A stretch of 64,000 nucleotides of DNA from a virus, in IMG/VR virus record IMGVR_UViG_3300020477_000001, positions 1 through 64,000 of that record; one strand, 5' to 3'. Made by a program: the position numbers and the translations under genes. The notes beneath the pieces are model-generated. The model searched no databases and was not told where the DNA came from. It worked only from the letters and a program-made list of their open reading frames with translations. Below are positions 1-9,152 of this stretch, one piece after another; position 1 is the first letter of the stretch, and the number at the start of each line of letters is the position of its first letter.

Positions 1-1290
1 TACTGGAGGAACTGGACCCGCTGGAAGCACTGGTCCAACCGGAACAACAGGGACTTCAGCGGGTCAGCTTTTAACTTGGGAAACTGCTACGGCAGATTCT
101 GATCAAGGCAACGGAAAGATTTGGGGTAACAACTCTACAGTATCTTCAATCTCGGTGCTGTACATAGACGATGTTAACGCAAATAGCGCAAATATAGAAG
201 ATTGGCTTCAGTCTTTTGACGACAGCACTACTACAGCTTTACGGGGAACTATTACGATTAATGAACTCGGTGACGCAAGTCAAACCGCTGTATTTAGTGT
301 CACCGGAGCTCTAACTGATGGCACTGGGTATTGGAAGATTCCTGTATCTCACGTAGCAAGCAACGTGGGGAGCTTGGCTGACGGAGATACCGTTGGGGTA
401 ACTTTTAGTCGTACTGGCAACATTGGAGCTACTGGCCCTACTGGCCCTACTGGACCTACTGGAGGAACTGGTCCTACTGGTTCTACTGGACCCGCTGGGC
501 CTACTGGACCTACTGGCGGAACTGGACCCGCTGGGCCTACTGGAAGTACAGGCCCAACTGGACCTACTGGACCTGCTGGCAGCGATGGCGATGATGGTAG
601 CACTGGTCCAACCGGACCTGCTGGACCCGCTGGACCTTCTGGTAGTACTGGTCCAACCGGACCTGCTGGACCTACTGGGCCTACTGGAGGAACTGGACCA
701 ACTGGACCTACTGGAAGCACTGGTCCAACCGGAACAACAGGGACTTCAGCGGGTCAGCTTTTGACTTGGGAAACTGCTACGGCAGATTCCGATCAAGGCG
801 CTGGAAAAATTTGGGGCAACAACTCTACAGTATCTTCGATCTCGGTGCTGTACGTAGACGACGTAAACGCAAATAGCGCCAATATCGAAGAGTGGATTAA
901 GATGTTTGACGATAGTACCACAACGTCTTTGCGCGGTACTATCACAATCAACGAGCTTGGTACAGCTAGTCAAACAGCGATTTTTAACGTAACAGGAGCT
1001 TTGACCGATGGTACAGGTTACTGGAAGATTCCTGTATCTCACGTAGCAAGCAACGTGGGGAGCTTGGCTGACGGAGATACCGTTGGGGTAACTTTTAGTC
1101 GTACTGGCAACATTGGAGCGACTGGACCTACTGGACCTACTGGGGGAACTGGACCCACTGGGCCTACTGGACCTGCTGGCAGCGATGGCTCTGACGGTAG
1201 CACTGGTCCAACCGGACCTGCTGGACCCGCTGGAAGCACTGGCCCAACTGGCCCAACCGGACCTGCTGGTCCCACTGGACCTAGTGGCGG
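1..1290 (+). repeat. 690-bp tandem protein-coding module repeat
   Basis: Bases near 31-430 recur at 721-1120 with an offset of exactly 690 bp. The block at about 341-428 and 1031-1118 is identical base for base, while flanking parts of the module differ at many synonymous and some nonsynonymous sites (for example 155-330 against 845-1020). The intervening G-X-Y collagen codons are a further short-period repeat with variable triplet number. Confidence 0.9.
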
Positions 1291-1951
1291 TGGAGGAGGC
1301 GGAGGAATCTCTTTCGACGGAAGCACTGCTAACGGAGTATTAACTTATAAAGATTCTGATGAGGCTACAGTAGAGTCAAATTTAACTTTTGATGGTACTG
1401 ACTTAAATTTATACAAAGACGCAAACGACGCGGATGTGTCATTAAGTTTAGGTACAGCAGCCGCTGAATCTTTAACTATCGAAGTGTTGAATGGTGGTAG
1501 CAATAAAACTGCTGAAGAAGTTCATTTCTCAACTGCAACAGCATCATCAACCGCTGACCATGGTAAAATGGTATTTGATGTAGACGGTACAGACATTCTA
1601 ACGGTTGGGGATAATGGTCTCAACCTAACTGGTAACTTACACACTTCGGTTCATGATTATGGAACAACAGATAACATCGACGTTGACTTCGACCAAGACG
1701 CTCTTCAGAAAGTAACTTTAGATGGTGCTCCTGCAATTGATACAGCAGCGGCTAACAAGGGCGCAGGAAAATCAATAGTTATAAAAATTCTTTGCGACTC
1801 TTCGGCAAGGGCATTTACTTGGAATAGTAGTTGGGTATTTGTTGGTGAAAAACCAACAAGCATTGCCGCAAGCAAAACTGCATTATTGAGTATGACGTGT
1901 TTCGGTACAAACGAAACTGATGTTGTATGTAGTTATGCAGTACAGGACTAA
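2..1951 (+). CDS. Collagen-like tail/virion fibre protein, 5' truncated
   Basis: The reading frame is open from base 2, so the gene begins left of the window. The GTG at 155 is an internal codon, not a convincing start. The visible part alternates a globular module of about 130 residues (contains [11 protein letters not shown] and [13 protein letters not shown]) with collagen-type Gly-X-Y runs rich in GPT and GPA triplets. Two module-plus-collagen units repeat with a 690-bp period, and the window opens inside the collagen run of an earlier unit. After a polyglycine hinge near 1285-1305 comes a beta-rich C-terminal region of about 215 residues, of the kind seen at phage fibre tips. Collagen triplets form trimeric rods in other phage fibres. 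A role in host contact or head decoration is inference from position before the neck genes. Confidence is high for the protein type and low for its exact location on the virion. Confidence 0.85.
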   Translation, partial: TGGTGPAGSTGPTGTTGTSAGQLLTWETATADSDQGNGKIWGNNSTVSSISVLYIDDVNANSANIEDWLQSFDDSTTTALRGTITINELGDASQTAVFSVTGALTDGTGYWKIPVSHVASNVGSLADGDTVGVTFSRTGNIGATGPTGPTGPTGGTGPTGSTGPAGPTGPTGGTGPAGPTGSTGPTGPTGPAGSDGDDGSTGPTGPAGPAGPSGSTGPTGPAGPTGPTGGTGPTGPTGSTGPTGTTGTSAGQLLTWETATADSDQGAGKIWGNNSTVSSISVLYVDDVNANSANIEEWIKMFDDSTTTSLRGTITINELGTASQTAIFNVTGALTDGTGYWKIPVSHVASNVGSLADGDTVGVTFSRTGNIGATGPTGPTGGTGPTGPTGPAGSDGSDGSTGPTGPAGPAGSTGPTGPTGPAGPTGPSGGGGGGGISFDGSTANGVLTYKDSDEATVESNLTFDGTDLNLYKDANDADVSLSLGTAAAESLTIEVLNGGSNKTAEEVHFSTATASSTADHGKMVFDVDGTDILTVGDNGLNLTGNLHTSVHDYGTTDNIDVDFDQDALQKVTLDGAPAIDTAAANKGAGKSIVIKILCDSSARAFTWNSSWVFVGEKPTSIAASKTALLSMTCFGTNETDVVCSYAVQD

Positions 1952-1953
1952 TC

Positions 1954-2685
1954 ATGAGTATTCATGTCCACAAGACAGGTCTAAATAAGACCACGGGACA
2001 ACAAACTGACGCTATTTATAGCACTAGTTTAATTGGAAACTTTGTTCCGTCTCAAGGAATAAATTCTACACACTGGGATAATCAAGCCGCAAGCAATGCT
2101 CTTAGAAGATTCAATAGTATAACTCACAACAATTCTACTCCTCACAATTTTCAGTTTGATGGTAGTGATGACTATTTAGGTCAAGCTTCGTCTGGTTATG
2201 GTGGAACTGCTTTCACCGTAAATATAGCTAATGCATATACTTTAGGCTGCTGGTGGAAACATAAATCTGGAGGACATAACAATGTATTTAGATTGGGAGA
2301 CTACACTAGCGGTGGGCTCATGCTTTTTATTAGGAGCGGGAGCGGAGTAGAATTATATGTAAACAACCAAGGAACTAGTAATGTCGCTCTACCCAAAGGT
2401 AACGATAAATGGTATTACCTTTCAGTAGTTCACGATGGAAGCAACAACTATACTGTTTTTATAGATGGAAGTTACGCGATATCTTTAACCAAAACTGGAG
2501 CAACAGGAACTCAAAACTTAGAGATTGGCAGATTTGACGATAGTAATTTTTCAGTAAGTGCGAGTAAGGTGGGTCACATACATGTTCATAGTGTCGCCCT
2601 AACAAATTCTCAAATCAGACAAAACATGCTAGCTTCACATGACATAAACGATGCTAGAATATACGGAGCAACTTACACAGCATGA
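1954..2685 (+). CDS. LamG/concanavalin-like virion protein
   Basis: A 243-residue protein whose middle and C-terminal part match the LamG-like jellyroll pattern: a tryptophan strand (LGCWWKHKSG), then KWYYLSVVHDGSNNYTVFIDG and a closing strand with LEIGRFDD. Such domains bind carbohydrate or act as adhesive beta-sandwiches in phage fibres and tail tips. It starts two bases after the collagen-like fibre stop and ends in an ATGA overlap with the next gene, so it is translationally coupled to the fibre. No signal peptide or membrane segment is seen. A fibre-associated adhesin or decoration role is likely but inferred. The fold assignment is fairly secure. Confidence 0.75.
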   Translation: MSIHVHKTGLNKTTGQQTDAIYSTSLIGNFVPSQGINSTHWDNQAASNALRRFNSITHNNSTPHNFQFDGSDDYLGQASSGYGGTAFTVNIANAYTLGCWWKHKSGGHNNVFRLGDYTSGGLMLFIRSGSGVELYVNNQGTSNVALPKGNDKWYYLSVVHDGSNNYTVFIDGSYAISLTKTGATGTQNLEIGRFDDSNFSVSASKVGHIHVHSVALTNSQIRQNMLASHDINDARIYGATYTA

Positions 2686-2930
2686 ATTACGTTATTATAA
2701 AAACTGAATATTTGGAGTATGTTAACTTTTCTAAAATAAAAGAAGACAGTCCGAGTACATTAAGATATTCTTTAGATGGTAAAAAGTTTTTTGTAAAATA
2801 CGAAGGCGAACAACCAGAATTTATATACTCAATAACAAAAGACGCTATAGGCTTGGAAGAGTATAATCATGCAGAAATTATTAAAATTTTAGAGGGGCCA
2901 GAATGGACAACAGGTCACGACCCCGATTAA
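2682..2930 (+). CDS. Small hypothetical protein, 82 aa
   Basis: The start overlaps the preceding stop as ATGA, and the end overlaps the next gene by 28 bases, so this is a coupled gene in a compact operon. The product is acidic and mixed alpha/beta in composition, with no recognisable motif, no cysteine and no membrane segment. I do not recognise a family. Confidence 0.6.
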   Translation: MNYVIIKTEYLEYVNFSKIKEDSPSTLRYSLDGKKFFVKYEGEQPEFIYSITKDAIGLEEYNHAEIIKILEGPEWTTGHDPD

Positions 2931-4534
2931 AGGTAAATGGTAAAGAAGTAGGCTTGAGAGACCTAGGTGATGGTCTGTTTGAACCTAAAAACTTTACAGT
3001 CTTAAGAGAGGTTTTTGGCGGTTATCATAACCCTAAAGGCAAAAGCGGGTTTTTTGTTGAAAATTTACCACCAATAGAAGAGCCTAAAGAATACCACAAA
3101 ATACAGAGCTTTTGTTTTGTTGTAACAGAAAATATAAAGCGCGAAGGCGCAATGATGCTCAAGAGTCTTCGTAAGTTCCACAGTCAACCCGTGTATATCA
3201 TATGTGACTTTGTTTCCAAAAGATTTCTAGCACAAGAGGGGTTAAAAGATGATACGGTGTTTTGTAAACTTACGAGTAAAGAAGAGCTAGAAAAAATAAA
3301 TCAAGAAGTTTTCAAGGATCATAAATGTATAGCTAATAATATACATCGCCCTGCTGAGATACTGAGGAAAATGGATGTTATGGAAATGGCTTTAAGGCAT
3401 CACGACAATACCTTTTTTCTCGATGCGGATATAATTGTTTTAGAAAATTTACAAGAATATTTTAGCGCTAAGATTGTCTTGTCGCCGCATTTTTATCCTA
3501 AACAATATGCTTCTCATGGGTTTGAAAATGGATTTTATAATGCTGGTTACGTATTTTGTGCATCCAAGGGTTTTCCCAAATTCTGGAAGCATATCTACTT
3601 AAACGATTCCATATTTTTCGAGCAGGAGTGCATGAATAGAATTCCAGATAGACAAATCATACAGACATTTTCTAGAGAACATAATGTCGGATTTTGGAGA
3701 AGAGGAGAAGTACCTAAACATGTAAAGTCTTTACATTTTCATATAACAGATGGAGTTGACAAGAATCGCTGCGACTCGTTAAAAAAAATGAATCAAGATA
3801 TAAAGTCTTTTGGAGTAAACCTGTTAAAAGAAAAGCATCGAGATTTATATAATTATTACCTCCGAATGACTTCCCCTAAAAAAATAGCCTTTATACATTT
3901 CGGAAAAGCTGCTGGAGTATTCGTTAATGAATACATGAAACAAAAGTGTGCTAAAAACTATGACAAGTATATGTCTCATCATGAAAATCTTAATCCTTTT
4001 AAGATATCAAATAGGGATTGGAAAAAAGACGAATTACTTGAAATAGCCGAGACAGAAAAAGAGTACGCCTATGTAACGAACCACCATATAAATTGGGACT
4101 TAGAAACAATTAAAAAGTTTAAAGAAAACGGCTGGTTTACTTTCATGTTCCTTAGAAGACCGGAAGAAGTATTGTGTTCTCTATTCCATTATAGTAAAGA
4201 AACAAAATTGACGATAAGAGGCGAAGGATTGGACCCCAACAATCTGAAAGAGATGTTTGAATTCTCCTTGGTAAACCTTGACCCAGACTTTTCCAAGCTA
4301 TGGAAAGCTCCAGATTATATAGATGAGTTAGACTACGTTGCCGAGTTTAATGATAAAAATTTCAGTGATTTTTTATTAAAATATTTTGGCGAAATCTACG
4401 AACCTACGAAACCCAGCAACGTTAGCGGGAACAAGGGATTTAAATATTACAGGGAAAGCGGAGACATAAGCGACGAGACGGCCAACAGATTTTTTGAGCA
4501 GCCAGAATATGAAAGGTATTTAAGGTATTTATGA
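2903..4534 (+). CDS. Glycosyltransferase-sulfotransferase fusion
   Basis: A 543-residue protein with two enzyme-like halves. Residues about 65-320 resemble a GT-A glycosyltransferase: a Rossmann-like start (FCFVVTENIKREGAMMLKSL) and a DxD nucleotide-sugar motif in FFLDADIIVL (D174, D176). Residues about 325-540 resemble a sulfotransferase: KKIAFIHFGKAAG fits the 5'-phosphosulfate loop normally written FIHxPKTAG, and FLRRPEEVLCSLFHYS fits the 3'-phosphate-binding segment that carries an Arg and a Ser. The start has a good ribosome site (GAGGGG about 10 bases upstream). The usual Lys and Thr of the PAPS loop appear as K and A, so activity is uncertain. The gene sits between a fibre block and neck genes, which suggests modification of a virion or host glycan. 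The acceptor is unknown. Confidence 0.65.
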   Translation: MDNRSRPRLKVNGKEVGLRDLGDGLFEPKNFTVLREVFGGYHNPKGKSGFFVENLPPIEEPKEYHKIQSFCFVVTENIKREGAMMLKSLRKFHSQPVYIICDFVSKRFLAQEGLKDDTVFCKLTSKEELEKINQEVFKDHKCIANNIHRPAEILRKMDVMEMALRHHDNTFFLDADIIVLENLQEYFSAKIVLSPHFYPKQYASHGFENGFYNAGYVFCASKGFPKFWKHIYLNDSIFFEQECMNRIPDRQIIQTFSREHNVGFWRRGEVPKHVKSLHFHITDGVDKNRCDSLKKMNQDIKSFGVNLLKEKHRDLYNYYLRMTSPKKIAFIHFGKAAGVFVNEYMKQKCAKNYDKYMSHHENLNPFKISNRDWKKDELLEIAETEKEYAYVTNHHINWDLETIKKFKENGWFTFMFLRRPEEVLCSLFHYSKETKLTIRGEGLDPNNLKEMFEFSLVNLDPDFSKLWKAPDYIDELDYVAEFNDKNFSDFLLKYFGEIYEPTKPSNVSGNKGFKYYRESGDISDETANRFFEQPEYERYLRYL

Positions 4535-5187
4535 ATGAGGAAGGTCTAAAACGACATTTAACTCCCTTTGTTAACTTAATTAAAGAGTCTGGTGTTGATT
4601 ATTTTTGGATAGCTGGCGGAGCCATAAGGGATTATTTCGTAACAGGAGGAAATACTCCAAAAGACTTAGATATTTGGTTTCCAGATAAAGAAAATAGGAA
4701 CAAGGTTATAAAATACTTAAAATTAATTGGATTCAAAAGTATTAGCTATTTGCCTAGAGATCGCGGAGAGACTTTTAGCTTAATTAAAGAGTTAGTTCCA
4801 AAAAAATATATCCACTTAGCTAAAGGTTCGAAGCACAAATATCATTCAATGGACATAGGGTGTTGGGATGGATTATCGGCGGGATGTCATGAATTAACCA
4901 AAACGCCTCAAGAGTGTATTGACAAATTTGCCTACACTATTGAGATGGCGGCTCTCGATAGTTGCAATAAATTCATTTGCCATCCAGATTATAAGCATCA
5001 TATATCAAAAAGTATATTAGTTATTAAAGCTAAACAAGACTCTTTTCCACGGGCAGACAATAAAAGATTATTAAAATACATAGAAGGCGGATTCACCATA
5101 GATCAAGAAAATCTACTTCTATGGTTAAAAAATCAAGAGGGGTCATTTGAGTATAGGCGAAAAATCAATCAAGATAAGAAAAAATAG
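4531..5187 (+). CDS. Nucleotidyltransferase-fold protein
   Basis: A 218-residue protein. Residues 29-49 carry the Pol-beta-type nucleotidyltransferase signature: a GG loop (AGGAIRDYF) followed by a D-x-D pair in KDLDIWF (D45, D47). This resembles the head domain of poly(A) polymerase or CCA-adding enzymes, without their tRNA-binding C-terminal domains. It starts in an ATGA overlap with the glycosyltransferase-sulfotransferase gene. It might activate a sugar or nucleotidylate a partner of that enzyme, or act on RNA; the sequence does not say which. The fold call is fairly secure, the substrate unknown. Confidence 0.65.
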   Translation: MNEEGLKRHLTPFVNLIKESGVDYFWIAGGAIRDYFVTGGNTPKDLDIWFPDKENRNKVIKYLKLIGFKSISYLPRDRGETFSLIKELVPKKYIHLAKGSKHKYHSMDIGCWDGLSAGCHELTKTPQECIDKFAYTIEMAALDSCNKFICHPDYKHHISKSILVIKAKQDSFPRADNKRLLKYIEGGFTIDQENLLLWLKNQEGSFEYRRKINQDKKK

Positions 5188-5196
5188 TGTAATATA
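5185..5196 (+). promoter_or_regulatory. AGTGTAATA-type promoter-like motif upstream of neck gene
   Basis: TAGTGTAATATA overlaps the stop codon of the upstream gene and ends 11 bases before the neck-gene ATG. The core AGTGTAATA recurs at 11573 and, on the minus strand, near 63241-63249, each time directly before a gene start. TAATAT would be the -10 element. This is inferred from recurrence only. Confidence 0.45.
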
Positions 5197-5207
5197 GAAC
5201 GAGTATT

Positions 5208-5714
5208 ATGAAGATTGTAGATATAGCGGACGAAATTTTCCAAGAGCTAAACGAGGCTAGTAATATTTCTATTCCTGCCATCGCTTTCTGGCTGCGTAAT
5301 AACGTTGGAGCCTTAAATAGCTTTATTAATACTACTTATAACGTAGACTCCACCACATATGAATTAAACGATAGCGATTCTGTGGAAATAGGAGAAAATG
5401 AAAAAGCCATCTTAAAAAAGATGTATTTCGTGCATTATTATGATCTTAAAATCAGAGAAAATATAATCAATATTAGCTCTGATAGTGTAATTTCTGTTTC
5501 TGACGACGGCTCAAGCGTAACTAAAATAAATAAAAACGAAATCACAAAGGCATTGAGTCAAATCAAAAGACAAGAATACGATCAATTGCAAGACTTGATT
5601 AATGCTTATAAATTAGACAAATCGTCACCGATGCAGGTCGCTGGCGACGATACTGAGATAGGCTCTAAGCTAAACTATCTTGGTTCGAATGAGTTTAATC
5701 GTTCTAAGATGTAA
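5208..5714 (+). CDS. Putative head-tail adaptor (neck) protein
   Basis: A 168-residue, mostly alpha-helical acidic protein. The N-terminus pairs a helix (IVDIADEIFQEL) with SIPAIAFWLRNNVGALNSFI, like small phage head-tail adaptors that sit under the portal. The assignment rests mainly on position: it is the first of four small genes in the canonical order adaptor, stopper, tail completion, terminator before the tail-tube gene. A promoter-like AGTGTAATA lies just upstream. It is followed by a 6-base gap to the next gene. Confidence in a neck role is moderate. Confidence 0.5.
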   Translation: MKIVDIADEIFQELNEASNISIPAIAFWLRNNVGALNSFINTTYNVDSTTYELNDSDSVEIGENEKAILKKMYFVHYYDLKIRENIINISSDSVISVSDDGSSVTKINKNEITKALSQIKRQEYDQLQDLINAYKLDKSSPMQVAGDDTEIGSKLNYLGSNEFNRSKM

Positions 5715-5720
5715 TCGCAC

Positions 5721-6164
5721 ATGCCTAGCCTACTTACAAGTTCGGAGAAAGCGAATCTCACTGGCATACTCGGTGATGTATACGATACTTTCTCCAGAGA
5801 GATTGTGGTTTACAAGGAGCCCACAAAAAAAGTAACTACGATAGACGAGAGTTTTCTTTACGGCTACGAGGATGTTTCTAATATCGTAAATTATAACTAC
5901 ATTCCTCAGTCTGGTAAATTTGACGCGACTGTAAAATATAACCTAAACCAAGACACTTCCGATGATATAAACATAAACGGTGCATCGATAAGCGAAGGAA
6001 TGGTTAGGATTAAGGTTAGAGAAGACTGCAAGGATTACATAGAAGACGGCACAACAGAGAAGATAGTTTTTGATGGGGCTAGTTTCAATGTGGCTACTGA
6101 TTATGCAGTTAAAAACTTTTTAGGTTCTGTGTTTTACGTTTATTACTTAGAAAGGACGAAGTAA
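5721..6164 (+). CDS. Putative head-tail stopper (neck) protein
   Basis: A 147-residue protein, predicted beta-rich, with the length and position of head-closure or stopper proteins that cap the neck after packaging. It opens with a short helix (SSEKANLTGILGDVYDTF) and then alternates charged strands. No catalytic motif is visible. The stop overlaps the ATG of the next gene, so translation is coupled. The call rests on gene order and size. Confidence 0.45.
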   Translation: MPSLLTSSEKANLTGILGDVYDTFSREIVVYKEPTKKVTTIDESFLYGYEDVSNIVNYNYIPQSGKFDATVKYNLNQDTSDDININGASISEGMVRIKVREDCKDYIEDGTTEKIVFDGASFNVATDYAVKNFLGSVFYVYYLERTK

Positions 6165-6817
6165 TGGCTGTAAAACTAAACTTAAAATCAATTGGTAACA
6201 AGGTCGCTGAGTCAAGAAAGTTTGCTGACTTTTCAAAACAAAAAGTAAAAGCAGCAGTAGATAACGTGGCTAAAGCAGCTTTAAGAGAATTCGATACCCA
6301 CCCAGTTACCTTGGAGCTTAAATGGGAATTGGCGGGCAACATGTCAAATACTTTAAGCGGAAAAGGCAACCTATATACGTTCATAGGTTTTCCAGAAGGT
6401 AGTAATCCCACTGAAGATGTAAGAGCTACGCTATATTCCACTATACAGTTCGTAAAAATGAGCGCAAAATCTTTAAAAGGAGGAAAAGTGCAAGTTGACT
6501 CCAAAATAAAAATTCCTTCTAAAACTCTGGCTGACTTTGATGAAGTCGCTGATATGCCTTGGCAAGGGGGTAGTTGGGTTAAAGGAATAGAAAGCGGAAT
6601 AAGTGGATTTGGTTCTTATATTTATTGGAAAACAGCGGGCCGATCTGGCGCAGGTATACAAGCGAAAAAGAAAGGCTCTCAGTCGCCTCAAACGCTAAGA
6701 GGAGGAAGCTTTACTCCTGTTCGCTACCTTTCAGAAATTATAGATAACTTAACTAAAAACATAAAAAAAGCAAAAACTTTCGACGCTTCAGTTAAGAAAG
6801 ACTTAAAGGGATACTAG
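6164..6817 (+). CDS. Putative tail-completion protein, HK97 gp10-like position
   Basis: A 217-residue basic protein. An N-terminal helical part (KQKVKAAVDNVAKAALREF) precedes strands, a Gly-rich segment (GISGFGSYIYWKTAGRSG) and a helical, Lys-rich C-terminus. This shape matches the HK97 gp10-like tail-completion family in general terms: helix first, then a beta barrel. The ribosome site AAAGGACGAAG is good. It lies between the stopper and the putative terminator, as expected for tail completion. Family membership is an inference. Confidence 0.45.
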   Translation: MAVKLNLKSIGNKVAESRKFADFSKQKVKAAVDNVAKAALREFDTHPVTLELKWELAGNMSNTLSGKGNLYTFIGFPEGSNPTEDVRATLYSTIQFVKMSAKSLKGGKVQVDSKIKIPSKTLADFDEVADMPWQGGSWVKGIESGISGFGSYIYWKTAGRSGAGIQAKKKGSQSPQTLRGGSFTPVRYLSEIIDNLTKNIKKAKTFDASVKKDLKGY

Positions 6818-7669
6818 ATGAAGGTACAGCTTGAAAATAAGTTAATGAGTAGCCTTCTTTTGTATGTAGATCACTACGTACTCAAGAAAGGAGAAGCTTT
6901 TACCAATACGACTAGTCAGCTTTACAGCATTGGAAACGAATATAGTGGCTACCATTCTTACGCTACTCCGTACAAACAAATAGTTGCGGACACCTCAATC
7001 GCTGGAATAAACGTTCTTAGTGGAGTCAGTTACGATGGAACTTTCTACGGTACTGGAACTAGTGCACCCGGTTTACATTCGGTAAATCATTACAACGGAC
7101 AATTTTATCTTTCTCAAAACGTTGATGATTCTTTGCTTTCTGCCACGTACTCCGTAAAAGATTTCAACGTAAACTTAACTGCAAAACCAGAATCAGAATT
7201 GCTTTTTGAGACTAAATTTAATCTTAAGCCCAGAGTCAATCAGACAGTAACTGGACTAGCCGACAATCAGCAAACCTATCCTGCTATTTTTCTTAAAAAT
7301 TTAGGAGGAACAAATCAACCTTTTGCGTTCGGTGGGCAAGAAAATAGTGTATATAATATTAGAAATATAATTTTATCTGACTCGGCGTTTAATTTAGACG
7401 CCGTAGTTCAAATACTAAGGGACAGGGGTAGAGACCACGTACCGATTATAGAACAGAGCGAATTGCCTTTTAATGCTCTTGGAGGGGCAGTTTCTGGATA
7501 TAATTACGAGGACTTAATTAAGGATAAAGCAGGAGATAGTCTCGCGTACATCTCGAATGTAAGCGTATCTAAGGATTTAGGCGGAAATTTGGTTAATAAC
7601 ATAAATCCGAATGTTTACTCTGCCTTTGTTAATTATGAGATAGAAGTAATAAGGTATCCAAGAGCTTAA
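6818..7669 (+). CDS. Putative tail terminator or tail-completion protein
   Basis: A 283-residue protein starting immediately after the preceding TAG. It is the last gene before the tail-tube gene, the slot of the tail terminator that ends tube polymerisation. It is beta-rich with many Asn, Gly and Ser residues and no cysteine. At 283 residues it is longer than most terminators (130-160), so it may be fused to an accessory domain or be another neck component. A T-rich but hairpin-free stretch follows its stop. Confidence 0.4.
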   Translation: MKVQLENKLMSSLLLYVDHYVLKKGEAFTNTTSQLYSIGNEYSGYHSYATPYKQIVADTSIAGINVLSGVSYDGTFYGTGTSAPGLHSVNHYNGQFYLSQNVDDSLLSATYSVKDFNVNLTAKPESELLFETKFNLKPRVNQTVTGLADNQQTYPAIFLKNLGGTNQPFAFGGQENSVYNIRNIILSDSAFNLDAVVQILRDRGRDHVPIIEQSELPFNALGGAVSGYNYEDLIKDKAGDSLAYISNVSVSKDLGGNLVNNINPNVYSAFVNYEIEVIRYPRA

Positions 7670-7705
7670 TTTTTGGGATTTTTTTTTATTTTTTATAGAA
7701 ATAAT

Positions 7706-7752
7706 TTCTCAATAAACTTAAATTAATGTAATAATAACTACATAGACAGGAG
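7706..7752 (+). promoter_or_regulatory. Promoter and ribosome site of the tail-tube gene
   Basis: The 91-base gap before the tail-tube gene holds TTCTCA (7706-7711), a 17-base spacer and TAATAA (7729-7734) preceded by TG, which fits an extended -10 layout. AATGTAATAA matches the AGTGTAATA motif found upstream of other genes with one change. A strong Shine-Dalgarno AGGAG lies at 7749-7753, about 8 bases before ATG 7761. The leader would be about 20 bases. Confidence 0.55.
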
Positions 7753-7760
7753 TTAAAACT

Positions 7761-9068
7761 ATGGCTAATACAAGAAAAAGAGTATTTTATCAAAGTGAAA
7801 ACTTGCATGTGGCTCCATCTGGCTCTACTAACGGCAACTTAGCCGCTGGTGAAGTTACCCAGATTCACCGTGTGCAAAGTATCAATTACAGTTTTGAAGT
7901 AACCAGAACCGATGTTAACCAATTCGGTCAGTTGGCTGCTATTGACAGAGTTATTGTTGAGCAGCCATCTGTTAGCTTGGACTTCAACTACTACCCCACA
8001 ACTGGTGGCGAGGAATCCGGTATCGGATTGAGACTCGGCACTGGTATCAGTGCTGTTACCAGCATTATTGATGGTAAAGCAGACACAAAGAGTTACTACG
8101 TATTTACTGCCCCAGAAGGTAAAGATGCGAACATCGACTTCGATGACGTTGGTACGCTCGCGGGCGGTTCCGATGGTGACGCAGTTAATGTTGTATCTGG
8201 TGGCGATGCAGACGGAACTTCTGAGGTTGCTGGTGATATTGGTGTCATCGCTCTCGGTAACTGCTTCTTGACTTCTTACAGTGCCGAAGGTTCTGTTGGT
8301 GAGTTCTTGAGTGCTTCCGTTAACGTAGAAGCCTTGAACATGCTGTTCGACTCTAACCCGAATACGGTAACTAACCCGACTGTAAACGTAGAGAACGGAA
8401 CACTTTCTCAATACTCGTCTGCAAATATCGAGATTCCAAACGAGCGTTTCGGAACTACCACGGGTGCTGCGGATCAACCTGCTGCTCTTCGTCATGGTGA
8501 CATTAGCTTGCACAATGCTGTTGCTGGTAGTATCAGCAACTACAATGACATTGTTTCTGGTCATGCGTTTGGAGATATGAAGGTTCAGAACTTCAGCTTC
8601 TCGTTTGACCTAGGTCGTGAAGACTTACAGCGTCTCGGAAGTAAGTTCGCCTTTGCTAAGGTAATTGAGTTCCCAGCTACTGCGACTCTTGATTTGTCTG
8701 CTGTTGTTGGCGTTTACTCAAGTTCCAGTACTGACGTTGCTACTTCTGATGCCCGTAACCCGATCTTCGGTGTTCATGGCTTCTTGGAAGATGACTCGAA
8801 TAAAGCTAACTTAGCGGTTCTCTGCCACAAGCCAAATTCGGCTGGAGTTGCTGCGACTGCGACTAGTTTGACGCATGACGACAATAAGGGCAACATCGGT
8901 ATGTACTACGCGATTCATGGCGCAAAATTGGATAGTCAATCCTTCTCCTCCTCGATTGGAGACAGTAAGTCGGTTGACTTGTCCTTCTCGACGCAAATCG
9001 GTGGACCTACTGACCAAGTTAATGGTATTAGAGTAGCGAACGGTAAATTGCTCGATAACGGAGCATAA
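7761..9068 (+). CDS. Major tail tube protein
   Basis: A 435-residue, beta-rich, cysteine-poor protein in the tail-tube slot, directly before the chaperone-slot genes and the tape measure. Features typical of tail tubes include an early charged strand (KRVFYQSENLHVAP), repeats of Ala/Ser/Gly-rich strands and SVSLDFNYYPTTGG. At 435 residues it probably carries one or two extra surface domains, for example the Gly/Asp-rich stretch around residues 130-165. It has its own promoter-like sequence, a strong ribosome site and a strong terminator. Its codon use is richer in C-ending codons (about 48% G+C in sampled lines), consistent with the most highly expressed gene of the window. Confidence 0.8.
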   Translation: MANTRKRVFYQSENLHVAPSGSTNGNLAAGEVTQIHRVQSINYSFEVTRTDVNQFGQLAAIDRVIVEQPSVSLDFNYYPTTGGEESGIGLRLGTGISAVTSIIDGKADTKSYYVFTAPEGKDANIDFDDVGTLAGGSDGDAVNVVSGGDADGTSEVAGDIGVIALGNCFLTSYSAEGSVGEFLSASVNVEALNMLFDSNPNTVTNPTVNVENGTLSQYSSANIEIPNERFGTTTGAADQPAALRHGDISLHNAVAGSISNYNDIVSGHAFGDMKVQNFSFSFDLGREDLQRLGSKFAFAKVIEFPATATLDLSAVVGVYSSSSTDVATSDARNPIFGVHGFLEDDSNKANLAVLCHKPNSAGVAATATSLTHDDNKGNIGMYYAIHGAKLDSQSFSSSIGDSKSVDLSFSTQIGGPTDQVNGIRVANGKLLDNGA

Positions 9069-9097
9069 ATCAGTTCCTCCTAAATTGATAGAGTACT

Positions 9098-9126
9098 TAA
9101 ACCCCCCTCGTAAGAGGGGGGTTTTT
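9098..9126 (+). terminator. Rho-independent terminator after the tail-tube gene
   Basis: A perfect 10-bp stem (AACCCCCCTC at 9100-9109 with GAGGGGGGTT at 9114-9123), loop GTAA, followed by a T-run. It lies 31 bases after the tail-tube stop. It separates an abundant structural message from the downstream chaperone and tape-measure genes. Confidence 0.92.
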
Positions 9127-9152
9127 ATTTGATTTATTTTTATATTTGTAGT

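Noticed and set aside
349-1343. Antisense and shifted frames rich in Gly-Pro or Leu-Asp in the collagen region
   Set aside because: They are shadows of the G-X-Y repeat codons and carry no ribosome sites or independent signal.
7670-7700. T-rich stretch after the terminator-protein gene as a transcription terminator
   Set aside because: No stem precedes the T-run.
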